The translations under genes and the position numbers were made by a program. Of a stretch of 38,718 nt of DNA, positions 23,389 to 32,306 are shown one piece after another. Origin of the DNA: Actinomycetes bacterium (lineage in GTDB: Bacteria; Actinomycetota; Acidimicrobiia; Acidimicrobiales; Microtrichaceae); assembly GCA_023392475.1 (NCBI GenBank), contig JAEVZA010000069.1:1-38718 (forward strand). Reading direction: 5' to 3'. The stretch's first letter is position 1. The number at the start of each line of letters is the position of its first letter. The notes beneath the pieces are model-generated. The model was not told where the DNA came from. It saw only the letters and a list, made by a program, of their open reading frames with translations, and made no database searches.

Positions 23389-23567
23389 GCAACATCCCTC
23401 GTCCGGGCGGCGTCCGGGAGCCCGGCCCCGGCGCGGCGGTCTCGATAGGTCAGCCATCGTCGCTCACGTCCGGCCCGGTCGCGGCGGTCGGAGAAGTTCG
23501 ACGGTCGCCGTGGAGGCGCCAAGTAGCGTGAGCCGACTCCGATCGCTCGAGGCACGAGGTGCGTCAC

Positions 23568-24110
23568 GTGACATCGACCATGCCGGCCTCCGGCGACGCC
23601 ACGACGGGAGCGCACGACCGACGTGAACTGTGGCGCGAGGCGACCGTGATGGTTCTGTACGTCTCCGTCGTCGAGATCGCAGAGCTCGCCGCCCTGCCCG
23701 AGCAGCACTACGCCAATGGTCATGTCGAGGGGGTGATCGACGGTGCCCTGCTCGCGGTCATCTGGGGAACCGCGATCGGTCTCGCGCTGGCGCACTGGTT
23801 CGCGTTCGGGATCGCCGCCCCCGGACTTCGCGGTGCGCGTCCCACCCGCCATCACCTGACGGCCGGTCTGGCGCAGTTCGGCGGCGCCGCCTTCGTCGCC
23901 GCAGTGTCCAGCCTTCCCGTCCTGTTCCTCACCGACGACGCGGCTCTCGAGACCATCGGCGAGATCCCGGCAGGGATCATCGGCGTCATCGCCTACTTCG
24001 TCGCACGGGCGACCGGACGCAAGCGCCTGCCTTCGATCATCTACGGGATCACCGCACTCGCACTCGGTGTCGTCGTCGCGCTCGTCAAGTACCAACTCGG
24101 CGGCCACTGA
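23568..24110 (+). CDS. Five-helix membrane protein, unknown function
   Basis: A 180-residue integral membrane protein. About five segments are visible, for example ATVMVLYVSVVEIAELAALP (about residues 25-45), IWGTAIGLALAHWFAFGIAAP, FGGAAFVAAVSSLPVLFL, IIGVIAYFVARA and IIYGITALALGVVVALVKY. The first membrane segment starts after REL and is preceded by a short polar head. CGAGG 8 bases before the GTG at 23568 gives an acceptable ribosome site. The gene is divergent from the broken channel gene and probably shares its regulatory interval. I know of no named family for it. Length and residue bias indicate a real protein, possibly related to small actinobacterial membrane proteins seen near channels. 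Confidence 0.75.
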   Translation: MTSTMPASGDATTGAHDRRELWREATVMVLYVSVVEIAELAALPEQHYANGHVEGVIDGALLAVIWGTAIGLALAHWFAFGIAAPGLRGARPTRHHLTAGLAQFGGAAFVAAVSSLPVLFLTDDAALETIGEIPAGIIGVIAYFVARATGRKRLPSIIYGITALALGVVVALVKYQLGGH

Positions 24111-24549
24111 TTCTGCCGGCGACCGACCCAGTCCCCAGCCGAGCGCGCCACACATCGCTTGGCGGCGCAGCAAGTCCCGGGACCTGGTGGCCCATGATCG
24201 GCCACTCCTTGACCCGTTGCGCTCCGTACCACGCAGGCCCGAATCAAATCTGGGGACGCTGCCAAACCGTCGTGAAGGGTTCGTTGCAGTGAGTAGTCGT
24301 GACCGTGCGTTCGAGATCGGACGCTGTCGGCGCCACCGCCCGGGGCGCAGTGGTGGGCATACCTACTGTGGTAGGCGGCTCCGTTCCTAGGTGTCAGTGG
24401 TGGGCGCTGGTCGTAGCGCTCCCCGTAGCCCGCGCTCCACGTCAATGGAGGCTTCACGACGGTCTGGTCGTGTGTGGCGCAGGCTGCCCCCACGGTTGAC
24501 CATGTGGTGGCGGTCATGGTGCACTCTCGCTGGCGACTGGGGGTCGGGG
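24111..24549. other. Leader region of RCC1 lipoprotein gene, nothing firm
   Basis: About 440 bases without a credible gene. Frames in all phases are short or arginine-rich. A weak 5-pair dyad CCTAC-TGTG-GTAGG is at about 24361-24374. No riboswitch was recognised. The promoter of the RCC1 gene must lie here. Confidence 0.4.
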
Positions 24550-26136
24550 ATGGCAGTAGAACGCGTCGTGGTTCGCTGGAGTGGCGTGGTCGCGGCTGTG
24601 GCGATCGCGTCGCTGCTCCTTGTGGGGTGCGTTCAGCCCGCGCCCACCGCCCCGGTCGCCAACGTCACCGTCGGTGGCCAGGACGTGGTGGTGCGGGGAC
24701 CGGTCGGGTCCAGACTGACCGTTGCTCCGGCCAGCGGGGCACCGACGGCGCCGGCGGGTCTGTCGTTCCCGTTCGGCGCCCTGCGGGTCGACGTCGCCGG
24801 GATCGCCGCCGGCTCGGTTGCTCGGGTCACCGTCACGCTGCCTGCGCCGGTGACGACGGTTCGCAAGCTCGTCGGCGGCGGGTGGCAGCCGTTCGACTTC
24901 GACGGCACCACCGGCGCCACGGTCTCAGCCGACGGCAAGATCGTCACCTTGCTCCTTCGGGACGGCGGCAGGGGTGACAGCGACGGAAGCGCCGATGGCA
25001 CCGTCAGGGATCCGGTCGCGCCGGCAGTCGAGCAGGCGCCTCCGGTGACTGCGACCCAGGTCGTCACCGGGCCGCAGTTCTCCTGCGCGCTGCTGTCGAC
25101 CGGCAAGGTGCGGTGCTGGGGCCAGAACCAGCAGCGCATCCTCGGCCGCGACGGCCCTGATTCCGCGATACCGGTCGAGATCTCCGGGGTCGACGGCGCG
25201 ATCCAGATCGCAGCCGGCTCCACGCACGTCTGCGCGCTGATCGACGACGGGACCGTCCGGTGCTGGGGCAACAACGGATGGGGACAGCTCGGCGACGGAT
25301 CCGAGCCCACGCTGTCCGGCGGCACCGTCTCCGGTCCAGTCACCGTCGAAGGACTGTCCGACGTGGTCGAGGTCGCGGCCGGGTCGCTCGTCTCGTGTGC
25401 CCGGTTGGCGGATGGGACCGTCCGCTGCTGGGGCTACGGCGACGCCGGCACGCTCGGCGACGGATCGACGCAGACCACGTCCCTGCCCGTCACGGTCACC
25501 GGCGTGACCGGAGCGACCCGGCTGTCAGTTGGAGGCGGCCTCGGCTGCGTCATCGACGCCGGCGGTACGAGGTGTTGGGGCAACAACTTCAACGGCAACC
25601 TGGGCAACGGCACCCTCGAAAGTGCCCCCGTGACGGTTCCGACCGCGATCCCCGGCCTGGCGACGGCCACACAGATCGCGCCGAACGATTACCACTCGTG
25701 CGCCCGACTGGCCGACGGGACCGTCAGCTGCTGGGGAGGTGCTGCGTTCGGTGCGCTGGGCAACGGGGTGCCGGTGTTCACGGAGGTGAGCCCGACGGCC
25801 GTGGCCGTTCCTACGGCGGTCGGCGGCCTCGGCGGCGTCGACCAGGTCGCCACCGGCTACTTCAACTCGTGTGCATTGAGCACCGGTTCTGTCTCGTGCT
25901 GGGGCTACAACGACGAGGACAACCTCGGCATCGGCGCCGATGTCCACACCGGTCGACCAGAACCGGTCGACGGGCTGAGCGGCGTGACCGAGATCGCCAT
26001 GAGCGACACCCACGTGTGCGCGCTGCTGACCGACGGCACCGTGCAGTGCTGGGGCGGCAACGACCGCGGCGCCGTCGGCGACGGCACGTTCAACCCGACG
26101 GTGCCGAACCCGACGCCGGTCGTCGGCGTGACCTGA
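24550..26136 (+). CDS. RCC1-repeat lipoprotein with choice-of-anchor U domain
   Basis: A 528-residue exported lipoprotein. The lipobox is LLLVGC with Cys27. Residues about 60-165 form a choice-of-anchor-U-like domain: FPFGALRVDVAGI, VARVTVTLPAP and the tail DGGRGDSDGSADGTVRDP. The remainder holds seven RCC1-type blades, each with a paired-Cys signature (C-A-L/R-x-x-G-x-V-x-C-W-G-x-N, then G-x-L-G-D-G). This gives a predicted seven-bladed propeller with one probable disulfide per blade, which suits an extracellular setting. In such lipoproteins the role is usually binding or surface display. It lies upstream of the GGDEF and the HD-GYP/cadherin genes. An in-frame ATG at 24502 would add 16 residues; 24550 is preferred for signal-peptide length. 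Confidence 0.9.
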   Translation: MAVERVVVRWSGVVAAVAIASLLLVGCVQPAPTAPVANVTVGGQDVVVRGPVGSRLTVAPASGAPTAPAGLSFPFGALRVDVAGIAAGSVARVTVTLPAPVTTVRKLVGGGWQPFDFDGTTGATVSADGKIVTLLLRDGGRGDSDGSADGTVRDPVAPAVEQAPPVTATQVVTGPQFSCALLSTGKVRCWGQNQQRILGRDGPDSAIPVEISGVDGAIQIAAGSTHVCALIDDGTVRCWGNNGWGQLGDGSEPTLSGGTVSGPVTVEGLSDVVEVAAGSLVSCARLADGTVRCWGYGDAGTLGDGSTQTTSLPVTVTGVTGATRLSVGGGLGCVIDAGGTRCWGNNFNGNLGNGTLESAPVTVPTAIPGLATATQIAPNDYHSCARLADGTVSCWGGAAFGALGNGVPVFTEVSPTAVAVPTAVGGLGGVDQVATGYFNSCALSTGSVSCWGYNDEDNLGIGADVHTGRPEPVDGLSGVTEIAMSDTHVCALLTDGTVQCWGGNDRGAVGDGTFNPTVPNPTPVVGVT

Positions 26137-26250
26137 CCACGGAACTGGTCGTCACTGCGGGCAACCGTGCCACGAGTCGTAGCTGAGGGCGGTGCCGGCG
26201 CCACGTGCCGCTGCTCCAGCGGCTCACCAACTTGCTCTCTTGGGCACGGC

Positions 26251-26553
26251 ATGTACGTCTGCGCGTTCACGTCGGTGCTGCCGTTCGCACGTGGGGCCGC
26301 CGACCTTGCGTCGCTCGCCGACATCGAAGCCGCAGCATGGCGGGCGCACCGAGCTCCGGTGGTTCTCCGCATCGGTCATTGGCCCGTGGCGTTCGACCGG
26401 GACGATGAAGCTCCGCCCCTCGTCGGAGGATCCGCGACCGTGGACTTGGCTGAACCGCACCCGCCCTTTCCGGTCCGCCGGAGGAGTCGTCTCGGCCGTG
26501 CAACGAGCCAACCGAGGCCGAGCAGTGCTCGCCCTCCTGGTCGTCGGCGATGA
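26251..26553 (+). CDS. Possible small hypothetical protein
   Basis: A 100-residue frame starting MYVCAFTSVLPFARGAADLA, with a good coding-like bias up to about residue 75 (LVGGSATVDLAEPHPPFPVRR) and a basic tail after that. No ribosome site is visible, no family is recognised and no neighbour is related. Between the RCC1 gene and the GGDEF gene 550 bases hold nothing else. It is either a small gene or a non-coding stretch that happens to be open. Confidence 0.25.
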   Translation: MYVCAFTSVLPFARGAADLASLADIEAAAWRAHRAPVVLRIGHWPVAFDRDDEAPPLVGGSATVDLAEPHPPFPVRRRSRLGRATSQPRPSSARPPGRRR

Positions 26554-26688
26554 CCGCTCGGTACGAGGCGGCGATGCCGATGTTCACCGCTCCACTCCGT
26601 GGAGTAGTCCCTCCTCGTTCGCGCCTGACTCACACATCGCCGGTTCGCGAGAGCCGATGGGGAGTGCGCATCGAGGGGTGCGGGGCGG

Positions 26689-27651
26689 TCACATGGTGGT
26701 GCTCATGGTGACCTTCGCGCCGCCGTCGGCTTTGGAGCGATACGCAGCTTGATCGGCCGCGGCCATCAGGAGCTCGAGTGAGCCGTCTGGATCTGCGCAG
26801 GCGATGCCGACCGATGCGGTCACCGGACGGGGTGTCGCCCGTGCGAGCCGGTTCGCGACGATCGTCGCTCGCTGCTCATCGCAGTCGTCGAGCACGACGA
26901 CGAACTCGTCTCCGCCGATGCGGGCGAGCAGATCACCGGGACGGAGCAGGCTCGACCAGCACGCCACTGCGTCGATCAAGAGACCGTCGCCGGCCGAGTG
27001 GCCGAGCTTGTCGTTCACGTCCTTGAACCCGTCGAGGTCCAAGACGATGACGGCGACGCCTCGTAGTTTCCGCCTAGCCGACAGGGCGCCGATGTGATCC
27101 GCCAGGGCGCGTCGGTTCGCAGCACCAGTCAGTGGATCGACGGCGGCCATCGCCTTGATGCGGCGGGCGAGGACCGCAACGACGACCGTCGCTGCGGCCG
27201 TTGACACCATCGTCGTCGTTCCGATCGTCGCTGCCGCGGCGAGGTCACAGACCGCCAGGAGCGAAGCCGCCCCGGTGATGCTCGCCAAGGCCAGGAAGCC
27301 AACCACCTCCCTGGTCGGGAACTCGATGGCGAGGTACACCCCGATCCAGACGTACAGCACGGCGTACAGCGCAGTGCCAGGTCCCCCGCCCCCGAGGTAG
27401 AGGGCGAACGCGACGTCGAAGATGCCGAGCACGAGCACACCGGCTCGCATCCTCTGCCCGATCCGGCGCCGCGCGACATACAGCACGATCGCCGTGGTCA
27501 GGGCGCTGGCGAAGTTGAAGGCGACGCCGCCCACCTCGACCTCCGGCCACGGGTGGAACACGAGCACCGGGATGCAGAGCAGCGCTCCAGCGGCGAACAA
27601 GAACGCCATGGCAACGGTCGCCTCGACCGGGAGGGCGCGCGTTCGATCCAC
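26689..27651 (-). CDS. Membrane-bound GGDEF diguanylate cyclase with I-site
   Basis: About 320 residues. Five to six membrane helices come first (for example VAMAFLFAAGALLCIPVLVF, FNFASALTTAIVLYVARRR and VLVLGIFDVAFALYLGG). A GGDEF domain follows, starting DPLTGAANRRALADHIG. The active loop is RIGGDEFVVVL (residues about 246-250), preceded five residues earlier by RPGD, an intact RxxD inhibitory site. VLDLDGFKDVNDKLGHSAGDGLL contains the metal-binding Asp. It should make c-di-GMP and be product-inhibited. The start is not certain: the frame is open up to 27813, but GTG at 27651 leaves a 180-base divergent interval to the HD-GYP gene and drops a poorly biased N-terminus. The two c-di-GMP genes are divergent neighbours. 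Confidence 0.9.
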   Translation of the reverse strand: MDRTRALPVEATVAMAFLFAAGALLCIPVLVFHPWPEVEVGGVAFNFASALTTAIVLYVARRRIGQRMRAGVLVLGIFDVAFALYLGGGGPGTALYAVLYVWIGVYLAIEFPTREVVGFLALASITGAASLLAVCDLAAAATIGTTTMVSTAAATVVVAVLARRIKAMAAVDPLTGAANRRALADHIGALSARRKLRGVAVIVLDLDGFKDVNDKLGHSAGDGLLIDAVACWSSLLRPGDLLARIGGDEFVVVLDDCDEQRATIVANRLARATPRPVTASVGIACADPDGSLELLMAAADQAAYRSKADGGAKVTMSTTM

Positions 27652-27806
27652 CTCATCACGGTCGGCGCAGGGGAGCTCGGCTTGAGAAAGGTGCGGTGTC
27701 GCCCCGGCCTGCCTCGCATGGATCGCACGCCACTCGGCCGGACGGCGGGTGACGCGCAAGGACCCCGGCTCTCGGATCGAAATCCTCAGCGCCCGTTTGG
27801 GCGGGC

Positions 27807-27832
27807 CGAACACCTAGTGGAGGAGGTGTTCG
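27807..27832. promoter_or_regulatory. Dyad at the start of the HD-GYP gene
   Basis: CGAACACCT (27807-27815) and AGGTGTTCG (27824-27832) are perfect 9-base arms separated by 8 bases. The right arm overlaps the GGAGGAGGT ribosome site and the GTG start of the HD-GYP/cadherin gene. It could be a repressor site between the divergent c-di-GMP genes, or an RNA hairpin that hides the ribosome site. Confidence 0.55.
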
Positions 27833-30800
27833 TGTCGGTCGAGGCCGAGGTGCAGAGGGGAAGGTGGGCAGGGCGGCCGAAGGCGGCCGCTGCGCTGCGG
27901 GTCGTTGCGTTCGTGATTCCCGTGGCCACGTCGGTGTGCGTGACCGCAGCCGGCAGTCGGTGGCTGCCGGCTGCGAATGGTGTCGTCGAGATCGTCCTGT
28001 GGTGGGTGGCGTTGACCACCATCGCCATCGTGACGCTCGCCGTCATGGACCGGGTCTGCCGGCGGCTTCTACCGCTCGCGGCGCTGCTCAAGCTGTCGCT
28101 CGTGTTCCCGGACGAGGCGCCGTCGCGGTTCCGGGTGGCATTGCGGACGGGAACGGTGCACCAGCTCGAGCGGCAGGTCGCTGAGGTCAAGGCGTCGGGG
28201 TTGTCGACCGACGAGGTGCGCGCCACCGAGCAGCTGCTCGAGCTGGTCGGTGCGCTCAGCGTGCACGACCGCCTGACGCGCGGCCACTCGGAGCGGGTCC
28301 GGGCCTACAGCCGGATGATCGGCGAGCAGCTGAACCTCCCTGCGGAGGACATCGAGCGACTCCACTGGGCGGGGTTGCTCCATGACGTCGGCAAGTTGTT
28401 CGTGCCGAGCGAGATCCTGAACAAACCGGGCAAGCTCACCGACGACGAGTTCGAGGTCATCAAGCAGCACCCGGGGTGGGGAGCTCGTCTGTGCGCTCCG
28501 TTGCGTGACTGGCTCGGCGACTGGGTGGACGCCGTCGGCGAGCACCATGAGCGGTGGGACGGACGTGGGTATCCGGCCGGGTTGGCGGGCGAGGAGATCT
28601 CGCTGGCCGGGCGGATCGTGGCCGTGGCCGACGTGTTCGACGTCATCACGAGTGCCCGGTCCTACAAGCGGCCGACCGGTGCCACCACCGGACGACAGGA
28701 GCTGATCCGCTGCGCGGGGAGCCAGTTCGACCCACGCGTGGTGCGGGCCTTCCTGAACGTCTCGATCGGGAGGTTGCGCCTCGTCATGGGGCCGCTGTCC
28801 GCGCTCGCCCAGGTGCCGTCGGTCGCGAGGCTGCCCATCGTGCCGGTTGCGACCGCGGCTGCGAGCGGCCTCGCAACGGCTGCGGCCCTCCTGTTCGGGG
28901 GCCTCCTCCAAACCCCCCAGGCCGCCACGCCTGTGGCCATGGGGGAACCCAGCGCGCACGTCCGCGCCCACGACCCGAGTCCCGCACGACCTGATGCACC
29001 GACTCTGGAGCTGGCGCCGATCGGGGAGATCGCGCCGCCAACGTCCGCGCCTCCCGTTGACGACCGAACGGATGACACCGTCCCACCCACGACCGTTCAG
29101 GCCGCACCCGAACGCGAGCCGCCGTTGCCGCCGTCTCCCCTGGAACCCTCATCAGGCGACGGGGTACCTCCCGCTCCGCCGGTCCCTCCGACCGCCGTCG
29201 ACGACGCCGCGTCCACGCTCGAGGACACGCCCGTGGCCATTCCCGTGCTGGCGAACGACCTCGACGCTGCATCGATCCGGACCTCCAGACAGCCGATCCA
29301 CGGGCTCACGACCATCGATGGTGCCACGATCCGCTACGTCCCGGACCCCGATTTCGCCGGGACGGATGCGTTCACCTACGACGTCGCCGGCCCACTCGGC
29401 ACTGCGGCGGCGGTCGTCATCATCGACGTCGCGCCGGTCAACGACGCCCCGACACTGCTGCCCGGACCCGACGTGACGACGACGGAGGACTCCGGGCCCA
29501 CGGCGATCTCGTCATGGGCGTCGCTCGCCCCCGGTCCCTCCGGATCAGGTGAGGATGCACAGGCGGTCACCGTGACGGCCACCGCGGACAACCCGACGCT
29601 GTTCGCGATCCAACCGGCGATCGACGCGTCCGGCTCGCTCACCTTCACACCGGCACCCGACGCGAACGGCACCGCCACCTTCACCATGTGGGCCGTCGAC
29701 ACCGGGGGCACCTCCAACGGCGGCCAGGACAGCACCGGCCCGGTCACCGCCACCATCGCACTCGATCCGGTCCCCGACGCCCCGGTGGCCGCCGACGACA
29801 CCGCCGCGGTCGCCGAAGACGGCTCCGTGGTCGTTGCCGTGCTCGCCAACGACACCGACCCCGACGGCGACCCCCTCACGATCACCGGTGCCTCAGGGGG
29901 AAACGGCACCGCCACCACCGACGGCACCACCGTCACGTACACCCCCCAAGCTGACTCCAACGGCACCCAACTCGTCACCTACGACATCGTCGACGGAACG
30001 GGCCGCACGTCCACCGCGACGGTCCAGATCGTGGTGACGCCGGTCGCCGACGCTCCCGTGGCGACCGACGACGCAGCGACGACCCTCGAGGACACGCCAG
30101 TCGCGATCGACGTGCTGGGCAACGACACCGACGTCGACGGCGACGCCCTCACCGTCACCGCCGCATCCAGCTCCACGGGGACTGCGTTCACCGACGGCAC
30201 CACCGTGACCTACACGCCAGTACCGGACTCGAACGGCACCCAACTCCTCAGCTATACGATCGACGACGGGACCGGCCGCACCGCCACGGCCATCGCAGCG
30301 GTCGACGTCACCGGGGTCAACGACACGCCCACGTTCACCGCAGGAGCGGACATCGTGATCGCCGAGGACTCGGGCCCGTACACGCAGGCAGGCTGGGCGA
30401 CCGGGATCACCGCAGGACCGCTCGAGGGAACGCTCCAGACCGTGTCGTTCTCGGCGGTCGCCAGCGACCCCAGCCTCTTCGACATCCAACCCATCCTCTC
30501 CGCCGCCGGCGACCTTTCCTTCTCCACCGCCCCCGATGCCTGGGGGACCACCACAGTGGCCATCACGGTGAGCGACGACGGCGGCGTGCTGCTCGGCGGG
30601 ATCGACACGAGCACCGTCACGACGCTCACCATCACGATCACGCCGGTGAACGACGCCCCGATCGCCGGCGACGACGCCTACCAGACGGCCAAGAACACCC
30701 CGCTCGTCGTCGCGGCACCTGGACTCCTGGCCAACGACGGCGACGAGGATGGCGATCCGCTCACTGCTGCGGTCATCACCGGTCCCACCGCCGGGTCCGT

Positions 30801-31470
30801 AACGGTCTCGCCCGACGGATCGTTCACATACACCCCCACCCCGGGTTACACGGGGACCGACTCGTTCACCTACAGCGCCGGCGACGGGGCCACGAGCACC
30901 ACCGGCACCGTCGACGTCCAGGTCGGCGCGATCACCACACCGGGACTGTGGTACCTGGCAGGCAGCGGCCCACCGTCCGGCGACTGGTCGTTGGACGCCC
31001 TCGCACCGGCGACGGCGAACCCCGAGCCCGACTCCGACGGCGACGGCTCGCCCGGGCTCACCGTCAAGAAGAGCAACCAGGACATCAACAACACCCACCC
31101 CGACGAGTCGCACCAGTGGAGCCTCGTCGCGAGCTCACCACTCGTCCTCGACGGGCCCGTGAGCCTCCGCCTCTGGAGCAGCTCCAAGGACTTCCACCCG
31201 AACGACGACGAGGACTACTCCATCTGGCTCGAGGACTGCGCCGCCGACGGCACCGCATGCGTGATCGTCGCCAACGCCCACGACGTGCATGTCCACGCAT
31301 GGAACGGCGGCGTCGCCGACTGGGTGTACCGGGAGATCACGGTCGGCTCCGTCTCACACACTCTCGCCGCAGGTCGCATGATGCGCCTCCGCCTCATGTT
31401 CAACCACCACGACCTATGGATCGCCAACAGCGGGACACGACCCTCGCAGCTCCTCATCCCGCTCGCTTGA
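27832..31470 (+). CDS. HD-GYP phosphodiesterase fused to cadherin-like adhesin repeats
   Basis: A 1212-residue membrane protein of unusual architecture. Two N-terminal membrane helices (about residues 19-41 and 49-71) are followed by a cytosolic HD-GYP domain (about 130-320) with HDVGK (His184, Asp185), HHERWDG and RGYP (245-248). A third helix (about 336-359) leads to a Pro/Thr-rich tether (about 370-455), then some six tandem-95/cadherin-like repeats (456 to about 1030) with motifs LANDTDPDGDPLT, YTP and FTYD, and a roughly 170-residue C-terminal beta domain. HD-GYP enzymes degrade c-di-GMP. The start GTG at 27832 has GGAGGAGG 5 bases upstream. No signal peptide is needed, as the membrane helices translocate the tail. 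It is divergent from a GGDEF cyclase. It is predicted to link adhesion or surface contact to c-di-GMP breakdown. Confidence 0.92.
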   Translation: MSVEAEVQRGRWAGRPKAAAALRVVAFVIPVATSVCVTAAGSRWLPAANGVVEIVLWWVALTTIAIVTLAVMDRVCRRLLPLAALLKLSLVFPDEAPSRFRVALRTGTVHQLERQVAEVKASGLSTDEVRATEQLLELVGALSVHDRLTRGHSERVRAYSRMIGEQLNLPAEDIERLHWAGLLHDVGKLFVPSEILNKPGKLTDDEFEVIKQHPGWGARLCAPLRDWLGDWVDAVGEHHERWDGRGYPAGLAGEEISLAGRIVAVADVFDVITSARSYKRPTGATTGRQELIRCAGSQFDPRVVRAFLNVSIGRLRLVMGPLSALAQVPSVARLPIVPVATAAASGLATAAALLFGGLLQTPQAATPVAMGEPSAHVRAHDPSPARPDAPTLELAPIGEIAPPTSAPPVDDRTDDTVPPTTVQAAPEREPPLPPSPLEPSSGDGVPPAPPVPPTAVDDAASTLEDTPVAIPVLANDLDAASIRTSRQPIHGLTTIDGATIRYVPDPDFAGTDAFTYDVAGPLGTAAAVVIIDVAPVNDAPTLLPGPDVTTTEDSGPTAISSWASLAPGPSGSGEDAQAVTVTATADNPTLFAIQPAIDASGSLTFTPAPDANGTATFTMWAVDTGGTSNGGQDSTGPVTATIALDPVPDAPVAADDTAAVAEDGSVVVAVLANDTDPDGDPLTITGASGGNGTATTDGTTVTYTPQADSNGTQLVTYDIVDGTGRTSTATVQIVVTPVADAPVATDDAATTLEDTPVAIDVLGNDTDVDGDALTVTAASSSTGTAFTDGTTVTYTPVPDSNGTQLLSYTIDDGTGRTATAIAAVDVTGVNDTPTFTAGADIVIAEDSGPYTQAGWATGITAGPLEGTLQTVSFSAVASDPSLFDIQPILSAAGDLSFSTAPDAWGTTTVAITVSDDGGVLLGGIDTSTVTTLTITITPVNDAPIAGDDAYQTAKNTPLVVAAPGLLANDGDEDGDPLTAAVITGPTAGSVTVSPDGSFTYTPTPGYTGTDSFTYSAGDGATSTTGTVDVQVGAITTPGLWYLAGSGPPSGDWSLDALAPATANPEPDSDGDGSPGLTVKKSNQDINNTHPDESHQWSLVASSPLVLDGPVSLRLWSSSKDFHPNDDEDYSIWLEDCAADGTACVIVANAHDVHVHAWNGGVADWVYREITVGSVSHTLAAGRMMRLRLMFNHHDLWIANSGTRPSQLLIPLA

Positions 31471-31481
31471 CAGGGCTCGGT

Positions 31482-31517
31482 ACGAGGCGCGAGCGCTGAC
31501 ACGGTCGGTCGCCTCGT
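31482..31517 (+). terminator. Possible terminator after the HD-GYP/cadherin gene
   Basis: ACGAGGCG (31482-31489) and CGCCTCGT (31510-31517) are perfect 8-base arms separated by 20 bases, beginning 11 bases past the stop. The loop is long for an intrinsic terminator, so this is weak, but position and pairing are suggestive. Confidence 0.3.
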
Positions 31518-31829
31518 TCGAGCACTGGCGCCCGGCTCGATGTGGACGATCAACCTCGATGTGAACGGTCAACATGGCCACGCTCTCGGCGACGTGACGA
31601 CGCGCGGGATGGTGTCCGTCACGGGCGCTCGACTTCGGTGCAAGTCGGCCCGCCCACGTTGCCCGACACCCCTGGCAGCACTTGGGCCGGGCTCGTCGGC
31701 GGCAGTGACTCGGTCCGGCGCGAACCCATGCCCGCGTGCCAGTCACCGATCGGTACGCCGGAGTCCCTGCTGAAGCGAGGTGCGCTCCGTCCGGGGTGGC
31801 GGCTCGTCCCCCCGGGTTACGCTTGCGCC
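31518..31829. other. Interval before second STAS gene, nothing recognised
   Basis: About 310 bases. No frame shows convincing bias, no family is recognised and no strong hairpin was seen. It should contain the promoter of the STAS gene. Confidence 0.4.
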
Positions 31830-32120
31830 GTGGGAGCGTTCACGGTCACCCAGCCAAGCAGCGGACGAAACGTGGTCAAGATCGCGGGGGAACTGGACCT
31901 GGCTTCGGCAGGGGAGCTGAGCGCCGCTCTCGACGAGCTCGATGCCGGCAACGGCGAGGAGGTCGAGATCGATGCACGAGGCGTGACCTTCTGCGATTCG
32001 GTCGGCCTCCGAGCGCTGCTCACCGCTGCGCAGCGGCGACCGGTCGCCCTACGGACAAGTCCGCACCTCGAGCGAATGCTCGAGATGACATCGCTTCGAG
32101 ACCGGTTTCGCGTGATCTGA
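31830..32120 (+). CDS. STAS anti-sigma-factor antagonist (RsbV/SpoIIAA type)
   Basis: A 96-residue STAS domain protein. VVKIAGELDLASAGELSAALDEL and EVEIDARGVTFCDSVGLRALL are the two signature parts. Ser57 follows Asp56 as in SpoIIAA Ser58, so it can be phosphorylated by an RsbW-type kinase and reactivated by a PP2C phosphatase; such a phosphatase gene converges with it 186 bases away. The GTG start at 31830 follows a short GC-rich leader without a strong ribosome site. In length and domain limits it is a normal single-domain antagonist. It is the intact counterpart of the Cys57 protein at 18924. Confidence 0.92.
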   Translation: MGAFTVTQPSSGRNVVKIAGELDLASAGELSAALDELDAGNGEEVEIDARGVTFCDSVGLRALLTAAQRRPVALRTSPHLERMLEMTSLRDRFRVI

Positions 32121-32306
32121 GGCTTCTCCGGCGCCGTTCGTCCGCCGCACAGCTCGGGTGTCGACCCTTCCGTTCGACGGGGCGCGTCTGCTCCACCACC
32201 ACGCCGCGCACGCATGCGCTCGGTCAGCGGGACCACCAACGAGTTCTGAGCCGTAGCCCGCGCCGTGAACGGCTCACGGCGGTCCGCCGGCGGCCCGAGG
32301 AGAGGC

